From assembly GCA_037127315.1 (NCBI GenBank), contig JBBBDQ010001275.1, forward strand, positions 2,436,001-2,500,000: a stretch of 64,000 nt of DNA, written 5' to 3'. The notes under the pieces are model-generated. The model did not search any database, had not been told where the DNA came from, and saw only the letters and a list, made by a program, of their open reading frames with translations. Positions 31,825 through 42,640 of the stretch are shown in pieces. Position 1 is the stretch's first letter; the number at the start of each line of letters is the position of its first letter. The stretch is from Ascarosepion bandense. Its lineage: Eukaryota; Mollusca; Cephalopoda; Sepiida; Sepiidae. A program made the position numbers and the translations under genes.

Positions 31825-32368
31825 ATGGCAATATCACCAGACATACTGAAAGAGATATTGAATCAACAACAAGAACAGTTCCAAATGTCTCGACAGCAGT
31901 TGGAAAATCTATCTGCTAATTTGGAAACTGGGAATCCAGGAACAGGACTTTTACACAAATTCCATCTTACCAAAGCAGCCAACGGATTTCACATTTACAG
32001 AAACAAAAAAATCATTGAAAATAAAACAGTCACTGTTTAAAAGCAGGTTTAATTGTCTCAAACTAGAAAGAAATAACAAAGATAATTATGTAATGTTTGC
32101 TGATATTGTAAATCAGGAATGTGTAAAATTATAACTAAATTCCCTCACAGAGGAGCAGTTTAAATGTTTGATTTTTATCGCAGGATTGACGTTTGAATTA
32201 CATAGTGATATTCAGATTAGACTACTTTCCAAATTGGAACACGATAAAGACATCACAATTCAAGCTCTAACAACTGAATGCAACAATTTTTAAGCATTAA
32301 AAGGACACCATGTTAGTGCAAAAACCAAACACCTCATTGTTAACAGGAAATGTCCAAGCAACAAACAA
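31825..32368 (+). pseudogene. gag: Gypsy gag, N-terminal part
   Basis: The frame opens with MAISPDILKEILNQQQEQFQ, a start typical of Mag-like Gag proteins, which form the retrotransposon particle and bind its RNA. After 71 codons a stop breaks it. The following sequence still encodes a recognisable stretch (VNQECVKL, LTEEQFKCLIFIAGL) in other frames. The same stretch is found in the copies at 57180 and, on the minus strand, 42450-42600, which confirms the family relation. The zinc-knuckle part is lost or replaced by the insertion that starts at 32369. Confidence 0.75.
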
Positions 32369-32850
32369 TAAACTGCATCCGGCAGCAAGGCCTCTGATTG
32401 GGAGGTTGTGAAGATCATGGAAGCATATCCAGAACCGGATTAGCCCATGTAACATTTCAATTCTCAATCTTATTGGCGTGCACCAAAAGTTTGGAAAGGG
32501 ACCTCTGCCTTTTGCAAAGTAACGAGATGAAAGACAAATGCAGAGGTTTTGAGGAGTGTGAACCAGCTCTTATTTGTTGTTGTTTCCAGGTCATCTTTGA
32601 CCTGGAGTGATAGCACCTGTTAGGGTCCCAGCTATGGGCAAATAGTGAACCCGTCCCAAACTGGGATAAAAAAACTAAAAGGAGTCCTGGACATGATGAT
32701 AAACTGTATCTGGCAGCAATGCCTATGATTGGGAGGTTGTGATGAGCATGGAACCACCTCTTAATTGCTGTTGTTCCCAGGTCCACCCTGACCCAGAGTG
32801 ATAGCACCTGTTAGGGTCCCAACTATGGGCAAATAGTTTATCCCCAAACT
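32369..32850. repeat. Two copies of a 140-bp repeat inside gag, the first split
   Basis: Copy B is 32697-32838 (AAACTGTATCTGGCAGCAATG ... AGCACCTGTTAGGGTCCCAAC). Copy A is 32368-32427 plus 32566-32648, split by about 138 bp of foreign sequence. Identity is about 85% by eye. Nature unknown; no coding signature. Confidence 0.7.
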
Positions 32851-33262
32851 GGGGTCAAAACATTATGAAAGTATAAAAATAAACTTTTATAGAAAAATAT
32901 ACATTTTTGAATGAAAAATATTACCAACAATACATTTCTGAAGAAAAAAAAATTATTACCATAACATATTTTTGAAGGAAAAAAAAAAAATTGCCATAAT
33001 ACATTTTTGAATACAAAACTAGAAAACATCTTCAGTTTTCTAAAATAAAAAATCTGACTAAATCAACCTTCTCGCTACAACCAAACATTAAATAAAAATA
33101 TCTTAAATATCCTATCTTTTTGGCATTAAATAACCCACAGAGGTTGATATGCCGTTAAACAAAACTCAAACCAAGCAACAAAAAAAGAAAGAAGCCACCA
33201 TCAACTTGTTGGTTTGTGGTGACTGGTATTATATACATTTTTGTCCATTTAAGAAACATAAG

Positions 33263-33751
33263 AAACGAAGAAAAGAGTTCTAGACTGCTACGTGATGTCA
33301 GTTCTTCAGTACGGCTGTGAATGCTGGACAATATCATCGAAAATGAGGACAAAACTGGAAGCGGCCGAAATGTGGTTATACAGAAGGATGCTACGGATAT
33401 CGTGGACTGAGCATACAAGCAACGACGAAGTGTTAGAAAGAATGGCAACAAAAAGGAAATTGATGCTGAGCATCAGGAAGAGACAACTGAAGTTCCTGGG
33501 ACATGCAATGAGGAAGGAAAGCCTGGAGAACCTGATACTGACTGGTCAGATAGAAGGAAGGAGAGACAGAGGAAGGCAGCGGATAACATATTTGCAGGGT
33601 CTGATCAGGTGGATGACGGAACGGGGGTTGTCAGGAGCAACAGGAGCAAACATACTAAGAGCCACAAGGGATAGGGAGACGTGGAGATCCATGATCGCCT
33701 ACGTCCTGAAGGGAGAGGGCACATAGAAGAAGAAGAAGAAGAAGAAGAAGA
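33263..33751 (+). pseudogene. RTE-like LINE 3' end inserted in Gypsy, nearly intact C-terminus
   Basis: After a start inside the TKKRVLDCYVMSVLQYG block, the frame stays open to the natural stop at 33724-33726. Recognisable parts in order are CECWTISSKMRTKLEAAE, RRMLRISWTEHTSNDEVLER, KRQLKFLGHAMRKESLENLI, GRRDRGRQRITYLQGLIRWM and RDRETWRSMIAYVLKG. This is the region after the reverse transcriptase in RTE-clade LINEs such as BovB. The stop is followed at once by (GAA)n to 33751, the short simple-repeat 3' end usual for this clade. It is 5'-truncated. It is almost identical to the minus copy at 53816, so the family moved fairly recently. Confidence 0.9.
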
Positions 33752-33887
33752 GCAAATGTTTGCCACCAGATTTGACAAAAAGAAAATTTTTGTAATGCAA
33801 ACTTAAAAAAAAACAATGCTGAAAGTCTAATATGCAAGAAATTCATTAAATAACGAAAAGCCAACACAAACAAACTCGGTGTTTGCA

Positions 33888-34365
33888 ACTTTCAAGGTGG
33901 ACTATAAAAGCAACAGAAAATATTGTTGTTTCAGTGAACAACAAACAAGTTCGTTTCCAGTTTGACACAGCATCAGATCTTATGTTAATATACCAGTCAT
34001 CTTGGAAATGTTTGTCTGCAAAAGATCACATAGCAAGAAGCGCCTCTGGGAACCAAATTCGTTTAACTGATGAGTTAACTTGTAATGTTACATTTTGAGC
34101 TACTACATTTTTGGGTGTAGGCTATTTTGCTGAAAATTCTGAATTGAATTTAATTGGTCTTGACTGGATTGAACAGCTTAATCATTTTGAAATTTTTCTC
34201 CAGTCTGTGTTTAACACATTTAGTCTTATGCCTGTTTTGGACGTTGAAAAATATTTTACAGAAAAACTTGAAAATAATTTCTGTGAGGGCCTTGGTTGCT
34301 GTACTAAAAGTAAGGCAATTTTGAAATTAAAAGAGGACTCAAAACTAATTTTTAAACCAAAATGA
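33888..34365 (+). pseudogene. pol: Gypsy protease and linker region
   Basis: ENIVVSVNNKQVRFQFDTASD contains the aspartic protease active-site triplet DTA followed by SD, as in Mag-like elements. The enzyme would mature the Gag-Pol polyprotein. A stop at 34098 breaks the frame. The next frame holds the linker with NLIGLDWIEQL and CEGLGCCTKSKAI just before the reverse transcriptase. The same order is seen on the minus strand at 41412-42324. Confidence 0.8.
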
Positions 34366-35345
34366 CTTGTCCTTTATGCCGCACGTGATATGGTTGAAAA
34401 AGAACTTCAACGTTTTCAGCAATTGGAGTAGATAGATTAAACTATTGCCCGGTTCACACTCCACCCACGTCTATTGAACAGGTGAAGATGCTCATCCCTT
34501 GTTTCCTGTTTAGGATGTTGTTTCTGGTTTTTCTCTTTTCTAATCTTCTCACTCTTATGTAGCCCCCTGCACATCAGTGGCATTACCGCCTTGCTTGGGG
34601 TGATATGATTAAAAAAAAAAAGAGGGTGTAAAAGAGCCTAAAATTTATTCTCAGTTGGCAGCTCCTTTTGTAGTAATAAAAAAAAAGCAAATGGAAAAGT
34701 CCAAATATGTGCTAACTAGTTACCTGGTTTAAATAATTTTTTTGGATGCACATCAATATCCGCTGCTAGTTTCAGAGGATCATCTAACTAAATTAAATGG
34801 CAGAAATTTCTTTGCAAAAATTGATCTTTCCAATACTTTTCTCCAATTGGAAGTTGAAAAGGAGCTCCTTATTGTCAATACCCACAAAGGTTTGTTTAGA
34901 TTTAACTGCCTTAGCTTTGGAGTCAAACCAGCACCAACCATATTTTAGTGAACAATAGACACCATGCTGACCGGATTGAATGAAGTTGCAGCATTTATTG
35001 ATCACATCATTGTTGCAGCTGCATCCCAAGATGAATCTTTGCAGTGTTTATTTTCTGTTTTCAGCTGAATTCAACAACACCGATTCTGTGTTACTGCTGA
35101 AAAATGTAAATTTTTCGGGACAAAGTCAAATACCTTGGTTTTATATTTGACAAAAATGATAGAAAAACAAACCCAGAAAATACCTCAGTAATAAAAAAAA
35201 TGTCGGCACCAACAAATGTGAAAACATTACGTTCTTTCCTTGGCTTGGTTAGCCATGACAGTGCTTTTTGCCCAAACTTTATAAAGTTCATGCACCTCTC
35301 AGAAATCTTTTTGAAAAAAGATATTACATGGGACGGGTGTGATGC
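34366..35345 (+). pseudogene. pol: Gypsy reverse transcriptase, interrupted
   Basis: Recognisable RT blocks are YAARDMVEKELQRFQQL, then (after the LINE insertion) QLAAPFVVIKKK, NFFAKIDLSNTFLQLEVEKEL and FNCLSFGVKPAPTIF. The catalytic YxDD position reads FIDHIIV, so the second aspartate is replaced. Later parts (FFGTKSNTLVLYLTK, TLRSFLGLVSH) appear in shifted frames. The palm is therefore both split and catalytically altered. Confidence 0.8.
34437..34625 (+). repeat. LINE 3' end inserted in the Gypsy RT
   Basis: CACTCCACCCACGTCTATTGAACAGG, then CATCAGTGGCATTACCGCC, then TTGCTTGGGGTGATATGATT and a poly-A run. It is the plus-strand version of the sequence at 46590-46765. The A-tail shows the orientation of retrotransposition. 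Confidence 0.82.
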
Positions 35346-36480
35346 ATGTTAGTCAGCTTTCACAAAGATAAAGTCCTTATTTTCTTCAAATCTTTGTTAA
35401 CACATTACGACCTATCCAAGAATATTGTTGTAGTCTCAGATGCTTCTAATTATGGTGTTGGAGCTGTCATTTCTCATATTTTTCCTGATGGCAACCAAAT
35501 TGGTCATGCATCTAGATCACTGACACTTGCAGAATGCAACTACAGCCAAATTGAAAAGGAAGCCTTAGCAATAGTCTTTGCCATTAAAAGGTTTCATAAA
35601 ATTCTGTATGAGCACCATTTTACTCTATAGTGGGTTGCTTATCTATTCTTTTTCTAGTTGTAGTGGGAGTCTGTTCCAGTGAAGGGTAGTTGTATACTGT
35701 TGCAGGTTAACGGAATTTGGCCTCGTTGTAGATAGCCCACTATAAGTCATAAAATGATTACAAATCAAGAAACGCAATTTAAGTAGAAAATATCATTTTA
35801 TATATAACACATATCAATTAATCTTTTTACAATTGAAGTAATACATGAAGTATAGGTCCAACAGAGGTTAAAATGTTTATGTCAAATAATAAGCTGAAAG
35901 AGATTTAAGGTTTAGGAATGTGGAAAGCGTGTAAGTGAGGAATGTCTTTGAAGTAGTTGCTCCTTAGGTCAGTAAGTAGTTTTGAGACAGGGGAGAAGGA
36001 AAGAGGTAAGCGTAGTAGCCACTTGACTTAGGTCAAGGGGATATTGATTACACTCTTCTCCTTGGTGTCTGCCTGCCTTCTGGGGTCTGTCTCTATCCAC
36101 TTTTTATATCTGCTTTTGGGATCAAAACAGCTTGTTTGGGATTTCACACTTGTATTTGATTCTGGGCTTCCCATTGGCGGATAAATAAAATTTGCGTAAG
36201 CTCGCGAAATGGAAATTTAATATTTGATTAATTTTTATTTTTCAACCGGAACATCTGCACGGATCTAGCGGTGCACAGACGACTTTTAGTCATTTGCCTT
36301 TTTGTCGTGAGAGAGCAAACATCCGGTCCATCACTTTTGCTCGGTTGGTATCACCACAACTCTGATCACAGACCATAAACCTCTTCTCAGTATTTTTGGA
36401 TCCAAAAAAAGGTATTCCTGTGTAAACTGTCTAAAAAGATGGATAACTACACTATTGAACTATAATTTTGCTATAAAGTA
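35346..36480 (+). pseudogene. pol: Gypsy RNase H region, split by an insertion
   Basis: The frame holds LTHYDLSKNIVVVSDASNYGVGAV, QIEKEALAIVFAIKRFHK and then HHFTL, the start of the block that in intact elements continues ITDHKPL. The continuation is found after position 36358. RNase H degrades RNA in the RNA/DNA hybrid; the DAS aspartate is present. Loss of the intervening DNA would restore the frame exactly, which shows the insertion came after the element was coding. Confidence 0.82.
35627..36358. mobile_element. 732-bp unclassified insertion with 5-bp target duplication
   Basis: ACTCT occurs directly before (35622-35626) and after (36359-36363) the insert, which begins ATAGTGGGTT and ends TATCACCACA. 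Its first 119 bp have TATAGTGGG/CCCACTATA ends like the MITE at 29054. The segment at 36165-36212 matches 28567-28620 in inverted form. No coding region. A solo LTR or a composite of two elements would fit a 5-bp duplication. Confidence 0.7.
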
Positions 36481-37402
36481 TAACAGAACTGATACAAATG
36501 GTCATGATGATGCTCTATCTAGGCTCATGACAATACAAAATAAAGTACCAGAGGACTCTGTCATTGCAGCAGTATCCCTGGAGCCAGAAATCACTTCAGT
36601 ATTTGCATCTACTGTAAAAGCATTAGCAGTTACTTCTACAATAATCCGTGAAACCACAGCTTCTGAGCCAGTTCTACAAAAAGTGACAGACTTCCATCGT
36701 ACAAAATGGCCAAAAGTAAACAGACAAAAGAATTCAACCTTTCTTTCAACATCGAGCTTCATTGTCAGAATTCAGTGACTGTTTTCTTTTTGCTGAGTGC
36801 ATGATTGTCCCATCCTCATTACAGGACAGAGTGACCAAGCAATTTCATTACGGTCATCAAGGTATTAGTTGCATGAGAGCAGCTATGCCTATTGGTCTAA
36901 CATGTATAAGTAGTTGGAGGAATTGGCATGCACATATTCCAACTGCCATCTTGCAGCAAAATCTCCTAGAAAAACTACATTGATCTCCTGGCCTATCCCT
37001 GAATTCCCCTGGTCACACCTTCATATTGATTTCACTGGACCTATCAATGGACAGTATTATTTTATACTTGTTGATGCTTACAGCAAATGGCTGGAAATTT
37101 TTCAAATCAGTCACATCACTGCAGATGAAACAATTCTAAAGTTGAAACAGATTTTCGGTCGCTTTAGAATTCCACAGATATTAGTTTCTGATAATGGCAC
37201 TGAATTCATTTCAGCTACGTTTTCAAATTTCTGTGCACTTAATGACATTCAACATATTAGAACACCACCTTTTCATCCACAATTAAATAGACAGGTAGAG
37301 CACTTTGTAGATACTTTTAAGGGGGCACTCATAAAAAACGAAGGGAAGGGAACCACACAAGAAATATTAGAATATTCCTCAGTAGTTACAGAGCTACATT
37401 AA
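36480..37402 (+). pseudogene. pol: Gypsy RNase H/integrase junction and integrase core
   Basis: The frame at 36455-36776 carries the end of RNase H and the tether (NYNFAIKYNRTDTNGHDDAL). Then comes a zinc-binding part (KQFHYGHQGIS; the Cys half is poorly kept). The integrase core at 36914-37402 has HIDFTGP (first Asp), VSDNGTEF (second Asp) and HPQLNRQVEHF (catalytic Glu). The three acidic residues of the D,D,E triad are thus all present in one 162-codon frame. Integrase would join the cDNA to host DNA. Frameshifts separate it from its zinc finger and C-terminus. Confidence 0.85.
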
Positions 37403-37934
37403 ATCTTAATACACCTAATGGTAACTCACCAGTAGAAACACTGATGAATCGTAAAGTTCATTTAGATATGGATGCCATCTATCCTACTCCAAAACATTCC
37501 CAAAAAAGAAATATGGTGATGGAGAAACAATTTAACCAACATCATGGAGCAGTGAAATGCATATATGTACCAGGACAATCTGTACTTGCTAAAGATTACC
37601 ACAATGTCACAGAAAAACTGACTCAAGGATGCATTCTACGTCATTCTAGAAATGTTACATATGATGTAGATAGTCTACAGTGTGGGTTTGACATGCAAAC
37701 CAATTACGATCATTTCACTATCCAGAGACTAAATGAAACTTCACCTTACTGTTAGATATCCTATTGGACACATTCAAACTGCCTCCAAAATGGTTCCAAT
37801 ATATATCAAATGATAATCCTAGGACTCCTCCAAAATGTGTACTTAGGAAATCATATATACTTCAGAGAAAGCCCTATCGACTCCAAATAAATTCCTTAAA
37901 TAAGTCTTACAAACAAAAGGCTAAAAAGGGGAGG
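37403..37934 (+). pseudogene. pol: Gypsy integrase C-terminal part and purine tract
   Basis: The frame at 37444-37755 (TLMNRKVHLDMD, then VPGQSVLAKDY) matches the region after the core with the usual GxxVxxRxY-like module. A last piece near 37850-37930 (a LRKSYILQRKPYRLQ-like stretch) leads into AAAAAGGGGAGG, the polypurine tract priming plus-strand synthesis, directly before the 3' LTR. Confidence 0.75.
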
Positions 37935-38129
37935 TGTTAGGAGAGACAACTCTCTCTTAACAATTCATTGACTCTACATAGAGAAAGATGTGTAGATAGT
38001 AATTTGTATCCTATCCAATCCTGCTGTATCCTGGTCAGTAAGAATAAAAAAACGAATATTGTTGTGTTTCAAAATATATTTAACAATGTTTGTTATATTT
38101 TGTTGTTTTTAATATTTAGGGTTACAACA
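37935..38129 (+). repeat. 3' LTR of the Gypsy element
   Basis: TGTTAGGAGAGACAACTCTC ... GGGTTACAACA, 195 bp. It is about 60 bp shorter than the 5' LTR because of internal deletions. Divergence between the two LTRs is substantial, so the insertion is old. Confidence 0.85.
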
Positions 38130-38967
38130 TAATCAAAATATTTTCCTATTATTGGTTGGTTAATACTAATTTTATTGGGAGAACATTGACTTGCATCATA
38201 AAATCCAACATTGGGTAGTAATTCTAGTGAGGGATCAGTTTATTACTTAATAACAACAGAAAACCAATCCCCTATGTATATTTAGTAGAAAACATTAATA
38301 TTTAATATCTTGAAAGTTTTCCCATCATCAGTTTGGTTGATAGCAATTTTATTGTGAAAAAATTGACTTGCATCACAAGATCTGACATTGTATATATGAA
38401 ACTAGAAATTTCTCATTAATTCTGATAATCAAGTTTAACTGTTTTGATTTAAAATTTTATTTTCCTTATCCAAGGACAGTCAAGCGGCCAAAAATTATGA
38501 GAATCAGAAGTTTGGTTATTGATTTGTTCTTTCCAAATTCTTGCAGCTGAAGAGCACAAGGGAAAACTTATTTTTAGTTTTTTCAAGCCTGGAAGAATAA
38601 TGATGATGAAAATGAATAACAATCAATATGGCTTCCTTGTCTGAAATCAATAGATTCAATAAACTATAGAAATATGTGAACCTTGAAATTAAAAGAATTA
38701 AAATGCACTAAATACATACATAAATTATCTGAAAATAATTAAATGTCTGAAATGATAAAAATAGCAGTAAACCAATTTGAGTCAAAATAGATGAGAAAAA
38801 TCAGCATCAAGAAAATTCATTTTGTGCTTCTTTAAAAAATATTATCTACTCCAAAAATATCTATCCCAATGTATTATTAATTATGCTTTTGATTTATTTT
38901 AAAATTAATAATTACAGCTTCTGGGCCTTTTGTTCTTTTAAGCTTTAAATATTAAAATGCATATCAT

Positions 38968-38970
<3 letters not shown>
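38130..38970. other. No recognisable features
   Basis: AT-rich; two related segments (CCAACATTGGGTAG / TGACATTGTATA context at about 38195 and 38375) hint at an old duplication. No gene. Confidence 0.35.

Positions 38971-39043
<73 letters not shown>
38971..39043. repeat. Compound (CA)n(TA)n microsatellite
   Basis: About 38 bp CA followed by about 34 bp TA. Confidence 0.95.
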
Positions 39044-39045
<2 letters not shown>

Positions 39046-39600
39046 ATATTTTTCAGTTGACAAGACATGTTTATTTCCTAAAAAAAATAAAAATAAAAAA
39101 TACCCTGAAAAATACATCTGCATTTTTCAAAACGAATGTATCGGTTACCACCATGACATGAATGGTAGTGAGGATCATTTATTGTACATGACTGACAGTA
39201 GTCATGACTCTGCAGATGATACTTTAGAGAAATTATGTGAATCCAGCAGTAATGAGTTTTGGGGATTTGAGGATGAATAAAATTTCTTTGATTGTTTTAT
39301 ATTTTTACATACATATTTTTTTAATTTTTAGTACATTTTTATGAAGATAAAACCACTCTTGGACAATTAAAAATGTATGGTCTATTTACTAACAACTAAC
39401 TAGTATGTCTTTGCCATACAAACAAAATTGGATGAGTGATTAATATAAACAATACATAGAACCTGTATGGTATATGAGGGACGCATGGTGAATGTGTTGT
39501 TGTATGAAAATGATTTCTGTTTTTTTTAGAAATTTCCTTCCACTATAAGGGTACATCTTCCAAGCTTCTGTGTCTTATAAGCCAGAAAATACTGTGTGTG
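39044..39600 (+). pseudogene. Possible pogo-like transposon remnant with transposase C-terminus
   Basis: Between CCATATTTTTCAGTTGAC (left) and CTTATAAGCCAGAAAATACTG (right), which are roughly inverted, the plus strand is open from the microsatellite to a stop at 39280. The tail is acidic: NGSEDHLLYMTDSSHDSADD, then SSSNEFWGFEDE. Acidic tails ending in a GF-D/E motif and CAGTATTTTC...TATAAG ends remind me of pogo-superfamily elements, but no catalytic block is present. The assignment is tentative. Confidence 0.35.
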
Positions 39601-40075
39601 TGTGTATATATATATATAACCTTATTTCTAATCAAAATAATGCCATCAAATCTCAACTAGTGATTACTAATATAGTGAATTAATTTCAGTGCCCAGTACA
39701 AAACTGTTTCTTGTTATAAATCAGTTACCTATATTGGACATACTACTACTTCTTTGAGTAGACATCTTACATGTCACCTATTCAACAATAGTGCAAAAAA
39801 TATTTATTCACCCATAATTTACAAGAACCCTTAAGAAAAATTTTGTTTGAAAATACAAAAATACTATTTAAATCACAATATCAAAAGCATCTCGCTATAA
39901 GAAAAACACTATATATCAAACAATTTTCTTCTCTTATCATCAACCTTACATTATTTAACAGTGGAAATAGAGTTTCAAAAGTTTTTTAAAAATAGACGGA
40001 TGCTGATGTGATAAGGAATGCTCTTTTTCAAAAACAAAATAAATTACGTTACAGTCAAAACATGAGGATAAAATA
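39601..40075. other. No recognisable features
   Basis: Short (TG)n(TA)n at 39595-39618; otherwise AT-rich unassigned DNA. Confidence 0.35.
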
Positions 40076-40262
40076 ACAACATCCTTGAGAATGGCCAGTG
40101 ACGTGGCTGCAAGTGCTTGGAAAGTCAGTAATTATGGAAAGTTTTTACATTCCTTATCTCTAGCAAAAAGGAAACATGTAAGAATACTGGAAAAATTAAA
40201 TAAAAATTATTAAAATTTTCCTTGTCAGTCATTTTTAATGAAACACGTTTAAAAGAGCTTTA
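40076..40262 (+). repeat. Single arm of the foldback family seen at 29205
   Basis: ACATCCTTGAGAATGGCCAGTG ... TTACATTCCTTATCTC ... AAAATTTTCCTTGTCAGTC parallels 29390-29560. Both copies are followed by a TGCCCAAATATA or AGCCCAAATATA word and a dinucleotide tract, here (TA)n at 40276-40303. Confidence 0.7.
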
Positions 40263-40499
40263 CTGCCCAAATATATATTAATATATATATATATATATAT
40301 ATAATGGACTCGATTTGATGTATGAGAATCTGACAACTTAATTGTTCCAGTTAAGAAACCAAAGTAAACCACCAGAAGATCCACATAAGTGATTTTATTA
40401 AAGTGATGAAGGCTTGTACAGAACCATCCACACTTTTTAGAACTATTGATTCCCTCAGTCAGTGCCACAGATGAAGCAGACAAGAGACCTCAGGGATTT

Positions 40500-40727
40500 T
40501 AATTATCCTGTAACAGGTTGTTACTACCTGCTTCAGTAGACTGGTTGCCAGCCAAGGCTATAGAACCCAACCTGTACTGTTACTGAACCCATAACTGGAG
40601 GGAAGTGACAGATTAATACCTTTCCCAGGGGTATTTGTGTGTAAGTGAATGCAAGGAATTCAACTGGAATTCGAAATCAGCTCCCAATTTGTTGTTCCAG
40701 GCCAATATTCACTGCACCACAACAGAC
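40500..40727 (-). repeat. tRNA-headed SINE, tail missing
   Basis: Body GTAGACTGGTTGCCAGCCAAGG, ACCTTTCCCAGGGGTATTTG and the head with GGAATTCGAAATCAGC and CACTGCACCACAAC are present. The hairpin and tail are absent from the left side. Confidence 0.8.
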
Positions 40728-40749
40728 AACTATCATATACATATTCGCC

Positions 40750-41095
40750 AATTCGGTCTAGTTTCAATCCTGGTTAAAAAGCAATCAGGTGTCTAACTGT
40801 ACTGATGAGCTGTGATACAGTGAAACAAATCTGTCTGCGAATAACTATTTATGCTCTCACACCCTGATTGAGCAGTCTGGAAGAATGGTAGGCTTTGAAA
40901 AACAGTAGCTACTCTAGCATCTGCGCATCGTTCATTCAGTAATGAATTAGAACACTCTCAGCTACTGGCATGTGTACATTGTACATAAGAAGCTAAAAAG
41001 TCTGCCTGCTTCTACTGAGTGCTCATAGCTCAGAGGTAGAATCACCGACTGACATCAATTCGGTTGGGTTTCAATCCTGGTTAAAAAGCACTTAA
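40750..41095 (+). repeat. Second tRNA-derived SINE family, two partial copies
   Basis: 40755-40850 starts in the B-box part (GTTTCAATCCTGG) and continues ACTGTACTGATGAGCTGTGATACAG. 41022-41095 carries the tRNA-like head: CATAGCTCAGAGGTAGAATC (A box) and GGGTTTCAATCCTGG (B box). Together they define the family also found inverted at 41515. The intervening sequence is unassigned. Confidence 0.62.
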
Positions 41096-41500
41096 CTATG
41101 ACCTAAAAAAGTTCTTTAAGGGGTCATACATACAAACACAGTAAAAAAAGGTCAACACAATAAAAAAAGGTCAACCTAAATGACAAAAAGAAACCAACTC
41201 ATTATAAAGCAATTAAGTAAACACATTTTCACATGCACAATAGAAAGCAATAAAAAGAAATCAACCACTTGCACAATAAAATGAAAATGATACAACATTA
41301 AAAAGTCAACATCACAAAAAAAATCAAAAACTATTCACTACATGTAGACCACTCACATAACAAAATATCAATTACACCAAGCGCCATATAAATAAGAAAA
41401 ACAACTGGGACTCAACAGCAGACTGAGAATTTAGCCCTGACAAGTGAAAACATCATAACAATGTCTTCATGAAACTTTGAAGTCAGCATGGCTGCTTGGT
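41096..41500. other. A-rich low-complexity sequence
   Basis: Repeated AAAAAAGGTCAAC and AAAAAGAAATCAAC words with no gene; (TA)n at 41501-41520. Confidence 0.5.
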
Positions 41501-41520
41501 TATATATATATATATATATA

Positions 41521-41645
41521 GTCATCCACAGACAGATCTGTTTCACTGTATCACAACTCATCAGTACGGTTAAACGTCCGATTGCTTCTAGCCAGGATTG
41601 AAACCTGACTGAATTGTCATCAGTCGTCGATTCTACCTCTGAGTA
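41521..41645 (-). repeat. Second-family tRNA-SINE, inverted copy inside Gypsy
   Basis: On the minus strand it reads CTCAGAGGTAGAATCGACG (A box), CAGGTTTCAATCCTGG (B box), then CGTACTGATGAGTTGTGATACAG. It ends the Gypsy homology of the minus-strand copy and so is probably inserted in it. Confidence 0.68.
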
Positions 41646-42640
41646 GTTGACCTTTGTTTTTGTGCACAGACTTAGTCCTTCTGAAAAGACGCGAGGGAAT
41701 TCACTTTTCAAATCCGTAATAAATCTTTCTGTTTTCTTTGTCTTATTGTCCTGTGTGATGTTAATTTTGTTACAGAAAGCATTTACCAGTAATTTCCATA
41801 AGTTAAACAATACGATCCAGTCTAAACCACAGAGGTTTACTGAACCAGGGAGCACATACACTTTTGATTTGTGAATTTTTCCCATGAACGAAATGTTACA
41901 TTTTTATTCGTCTTTAAACTTAAGTCTTTTTCCTGACACTCCCCTAGCACTTTTGTCTGTGTTAGTAAATGGTGACTAACTGATTTTTTTTCCATGTTTG
42001 CTTCTTTATTAACGAGATATCACTTCCTAAATTGAGCAATAATTTTACAGTCTGCCCATTTATTTTTACTTTGAGGTATTTTCTTTTTTTACCCTCCTCA
42101 GTTTCGTTTTTTGACAAAACTATGTTTATCTTTGTTTGCAACTTTGATTTTACTTTTCTCTGTTTTGCCCAACAATGAGAACTTCTATGGCTTACATGCC
42201 CATAATTAAAACATATTTTATCCCTAAAAGAACAATCCTTCTTTATATGCTGCCCTCCACATGAACTGCATGTAATTTTTCTTTCTTTATTCTGTACCCA
42301 CTTCTGTTGTCTAACAGTTTGCACTCACAAAATTCTCTTCTCCTCAATCTGAGTATTATCTTTTTTTATGTTTATAAGTCACTGACATTCTTCCATTACT
42401 TTTTGTAGTGTAAACTTTGGATCCTGTTTCATGATAGTGAGGATTTTTTATCTATTAGCCCCTGCACAAAAATTAGAAACTTGAACATGTCGCTTAACAT
42501 TTCCTTTAATTTAAATGCTTCACACTGTGCATTAACCATACCTGCATATGAGAATATTTGTTCCAACTGACATTCTACTTGTATTTTCTTTTTCAGAAAC
42601 TAACCTTTTTCATATTTCATTTAAAAGATGTGTTTGTTTT
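41646..42640 (-). pseudogene. gag-pol: Gypsy gag/protease/linker fragment (Mag-like)
   Basis: Reading down the minus strand: a gag stretch (MVNAQCEAFKLKEM, FKFLIFVQGL) near 42600-42450. Then zinc knuckles CSSCGGQHIKKDC (CX2CX3HX4C) and CFNYGHVSHRSSHC, whose second Cys is Tyr. Then a protease with LLLNLGSDISLI where the active Asp is Asn. Then a linker with NLCGLDWIV and FPRVFSEGLSLCTKTKV. The order matches the element at 31528. It is cut off before the reverse transcriptase by the SINE at 41521. Two key residues are lost, so it is dead. Confidence 0.85.

Larger units (their letters stand above)
31528..38129 (+). mobile_element. Ty3/Gypsy retrotransposon (Mag-like), full length but broken
   Basis: Two related LTRs bracket gag and pol remnants in the order gag, protease, reverse transcriptase, RNase H, integrase. 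A purine tract AAAAAGGGGAGG precedes the 3' LTR. The protease has the DTASD form common in Mag-like elements. At least four later insertions interrupt it: a repeat pair plus an RTE LINE end (about 32369-33850), a LINE 3' end (34437-34625) and a 732-bp unknown element (35627-36358). In addition, frames are shifted at many places. No clear target-site duplication; TAAT occurs at both edges if the left edge is moved by one base. Not capable of making full proteins. Confidence 0.9.

Noticed and set aside
36502..36762. 86-codon minus-strand frame
   Set aside because: Shadow of the plus-strand Gypsy pol sequence.
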